Assembly: GCA_963681505.1 (NCBI GenBank)
Contig: OY811985.1
Location: 4,246,419 to 4,310,418, forward strand
Source of the DNA: Eunapius fragilis
Lineage: Eukaryota > Porifera > Demospongiae > Spongillida > Spongillidae
Reading direction: 5' to 3'
DNA: 64,000 bases
The position numbers and the translations under genes are program-made. Below the pieces are notes generated by a model. It made no database searches, was not told the DNA's origin, and saw only the letters and a program-made list of their open reading frames with translations. Position 1 is the stretch's first letter. Every line of letters begins with the position of its first letter. Of this stretch, positions 62,238 through 64,000 are shown piece after piece.

Positions 62238-64000
62238 ACACATCTGGGAGAAGGTGAAAGAATGGTGGTGTAAATAATTTAGTGCAGAATCGATTCTGTT
62301 ACATGTAGCACATTCACACCACATCAACATGTGTGCATTGTACCAAGTACCACCTCATCCTGGGCATCTGGGGCACTTGTAGAATTAAGAAGAGTACAGG
62401 GAATAGTGTTACATATCAGATGAGTAGGAAGGTATTTAAAGCTGTGGGCAAATACATGGTTGTATCTATAGGCGTGGGGAGGTTTCCCAATCTGAACAAC
62501 CAGGGGACCTGGGTGCTGTTTTGCTCAACCCAGTTTGGCTGTTGTCACTGGTCATACATGTGCAGCAGCTGTCGGTAGGATTGCTTGGGTGGGCCAGTAC
62601 ATAAGGTACGGGCAAGCAAGCAATACGCAGATACACAAGCACGCAGGCACACACACACACACACACGCACACACACACACACACATACACACACACATAC
62701 AATGTGTAGAGGTGGAACACATTCATGATAAAACAAATGCAAGATGCAAATAAAAAAGCATTTTTAAAAGTATAATTGTGAAAGGTACTTCTTGTTTTCT
62801 CAGGCTAGCTGATAACAGTGACCTCATTCTTACAATCACATTACCCTTATCATCTGATCATACATGTAGGGAGGGACAATGGATGTAGTAGTATCCTTTG
62901 AAAGCTTACTGCCTCTACACTTCCCAACCCCTTCTGTATATTTATATGCCCCAACCCCCTACTCCTCTCTGAAGGGCTTAGTCCCATGCCCCTCCTCCCC
63001 TACGAAAGGCAGAGTGCCCACACGTCCTCTCCTGCACTAAGCCCTTCAGAGGGGAGGAGGTAGTTGGGACATGCACATACACAGTGCTTAGAGATAGAAC
63101 TCACAACTAGAGCAACCTTTTTACAGGCCATCCACTATCCTGAAGAGAGCACAGGTGTCAGTACAATATTTGGGTGGTCACAGTAAGCTTCTCTTCATCA
63201 CCTAGCTACATGTACTGTAGCTGGGAGATACCATGTACTTTTTCATCCCTGTATGTAATAAAAAATAGAGACCTCAACAAGTATCCCACAATCAGATAAA
63301 GGTACAGTAGGGACTCGAAGATACGGAAAAATCGCACCTCAAAGATACGGAAAATAAGGCACATTCATTGCTCTTTAAATAAACAGTCCGTGGTCTTAAC
63401 AAACCAACCACGTTGCCCTCTAATGCGATTCACCGCTGAAGGCGCCCTTACCTGAAATGTAATTCACTTGAGCGCGCCGCTTCGTTGTGCCTGGCAAAGT
63501 AAACAATCTGTTGTCGACTATTTCCATATTGTCCTCATGCCAGCCATAGGTTCCGCGCGTTTGCAGACCTCCCTAGCGCTAGCGTATGTATTACATATAC
63601 CTGCCCCGCGCAATGCACACTGCGTGCATGCATGCATGTGGATGTAATATGCATTATGAGTTCTCCTTTCACACTCACCAATTCAAGTCTGTTGGTAAGA
63701 CAATATTATTCAAAGAACTTCAAACAGGGGCCTACCTGTGACATTATTCATGCAGACTTGTTCGTGTCCATGTTGGTGCAATGATGTCTATGTTCACAGT
63801 TTATTTTAAAACTAAACAAAAATTGGCTAACCTGAGTACAATCCCAGTTCATTGAGTGCCGGTACAATTTTATAATCTGATGTCTATCCATGCATGTGTG
63901 ACTGCATGTATCAAAGAACATTTGTAAACTTTCAATTGCATCATTATAACTTTAAATTGTTTACCTTTACATGCATGCAAGTGTGTGTCCCATTACGAAT
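61650..64000. other. No gene recognised; microsatellites and hairpins
   Basis: A 90-codon plus-strand frame at 61672-61944 has no homology I recognise. (CA)n tracts lie at 62187-62232 and 62648-62700. An inverted repeat with arms of about 35 bp (62952-62986, 63037-63071; GAAGGGCTTAGT core) may be a MITE. TACAGTAGGGACTCGAAGAT at 63303 looks like one end of a pogo/Tigger-type element (TA target, CAGT start), without a partner nearby. Confidence 0.4.

Overview
The window looks like invertebrate animal DNA. Genes are split by introns with standard GT/AG borders, CA/TG, GA and CT microsatellites and long minisatellites are everywhere, and several classes of eukaryotic transposon are nested in one another. 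The gene set (a tubby-family gene, mitochondrial OXA1L, a four-jointed-type secretory-pathway kinase, a secreted CUB protein) is metazoan. A sponge or similar early-branching marine animal is my guess, but no single sequence proves it. There is no bacterial-style operon, CRISPR array, rRNA or tRNA that I can see.

Four host genes can be read. (1) A tubby/TULP-type gene runs on the minus strand from its ATG at 15757 to an exon ending at 9174. I rebuilt ten coding exons whose phases all agree, but the gene stops after about the first third of the tubby domain, just before a 200-base assembly gap (8801-9000). (2) An apparently intronless four-jointed/FJX1-like kinase lies on the minus strand at 19785-20789. 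(3) OXA1L, the mitochondrial inner-membrane insertase, is complete on the minus strand in five coding exons (32333 to 25455, 423 codons). Its fourth intron is 3.6 kb and is filled with palindromic DNA elements. (4) A three-exon secreted protein with a cysteine-rich N-terminus and two CUB domains is on the plus strand at 49194-51848, with a TATA box and poly(A) signals.

Layout: 1-9.2 kb is tandem-repeat territory (units of 34, 26, 21, 18, 19 and 12 bp) with two short DNA transposons and the gap. 9.2-15.8 kb is the tubby gene. 17-17.9 kb is a frameshifted retroelement tail. 19.8-20.8 kb is the kinase. 21-25.4 kb is repeats with no gene I recognise. 25.4-32.3 kb is OXA1L. 32.8-41.8 kb is a nest of retroelement relics: gag/protease and RT fragments, a nearly complete Ty3/Gypsy element with LTRs of about 100 bp, and foldback elements, one of them split by a hAT-type insertion. 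43.3-47.8 kb is a decayed, intron-containing Ginger-like DNA transposon (Gypsy-type integrase, Ulp1 protease, PHD-like finger), itself broken by a second copy of the same hAT element. 49.2-51.9 kb is the CUB gene. 52.2-53.7 kb is a second Ginger-like relic carrying a PIF/Harbinger-type MITE. 53.7-64 kb holds MITEs, a G-tract repeat, tandemly duplicated gene-fragment blocks (one WD40-like), a second copy of the retroelement tail and microsatellites.

The host genes are unrelated in function and do not form a system. What links the window is its transposon history: at least six insertions can be defined by target-site duplications, several of them nested, and in two cases the uninterrupted pre-insertion sequence can be inferred from the window itself.
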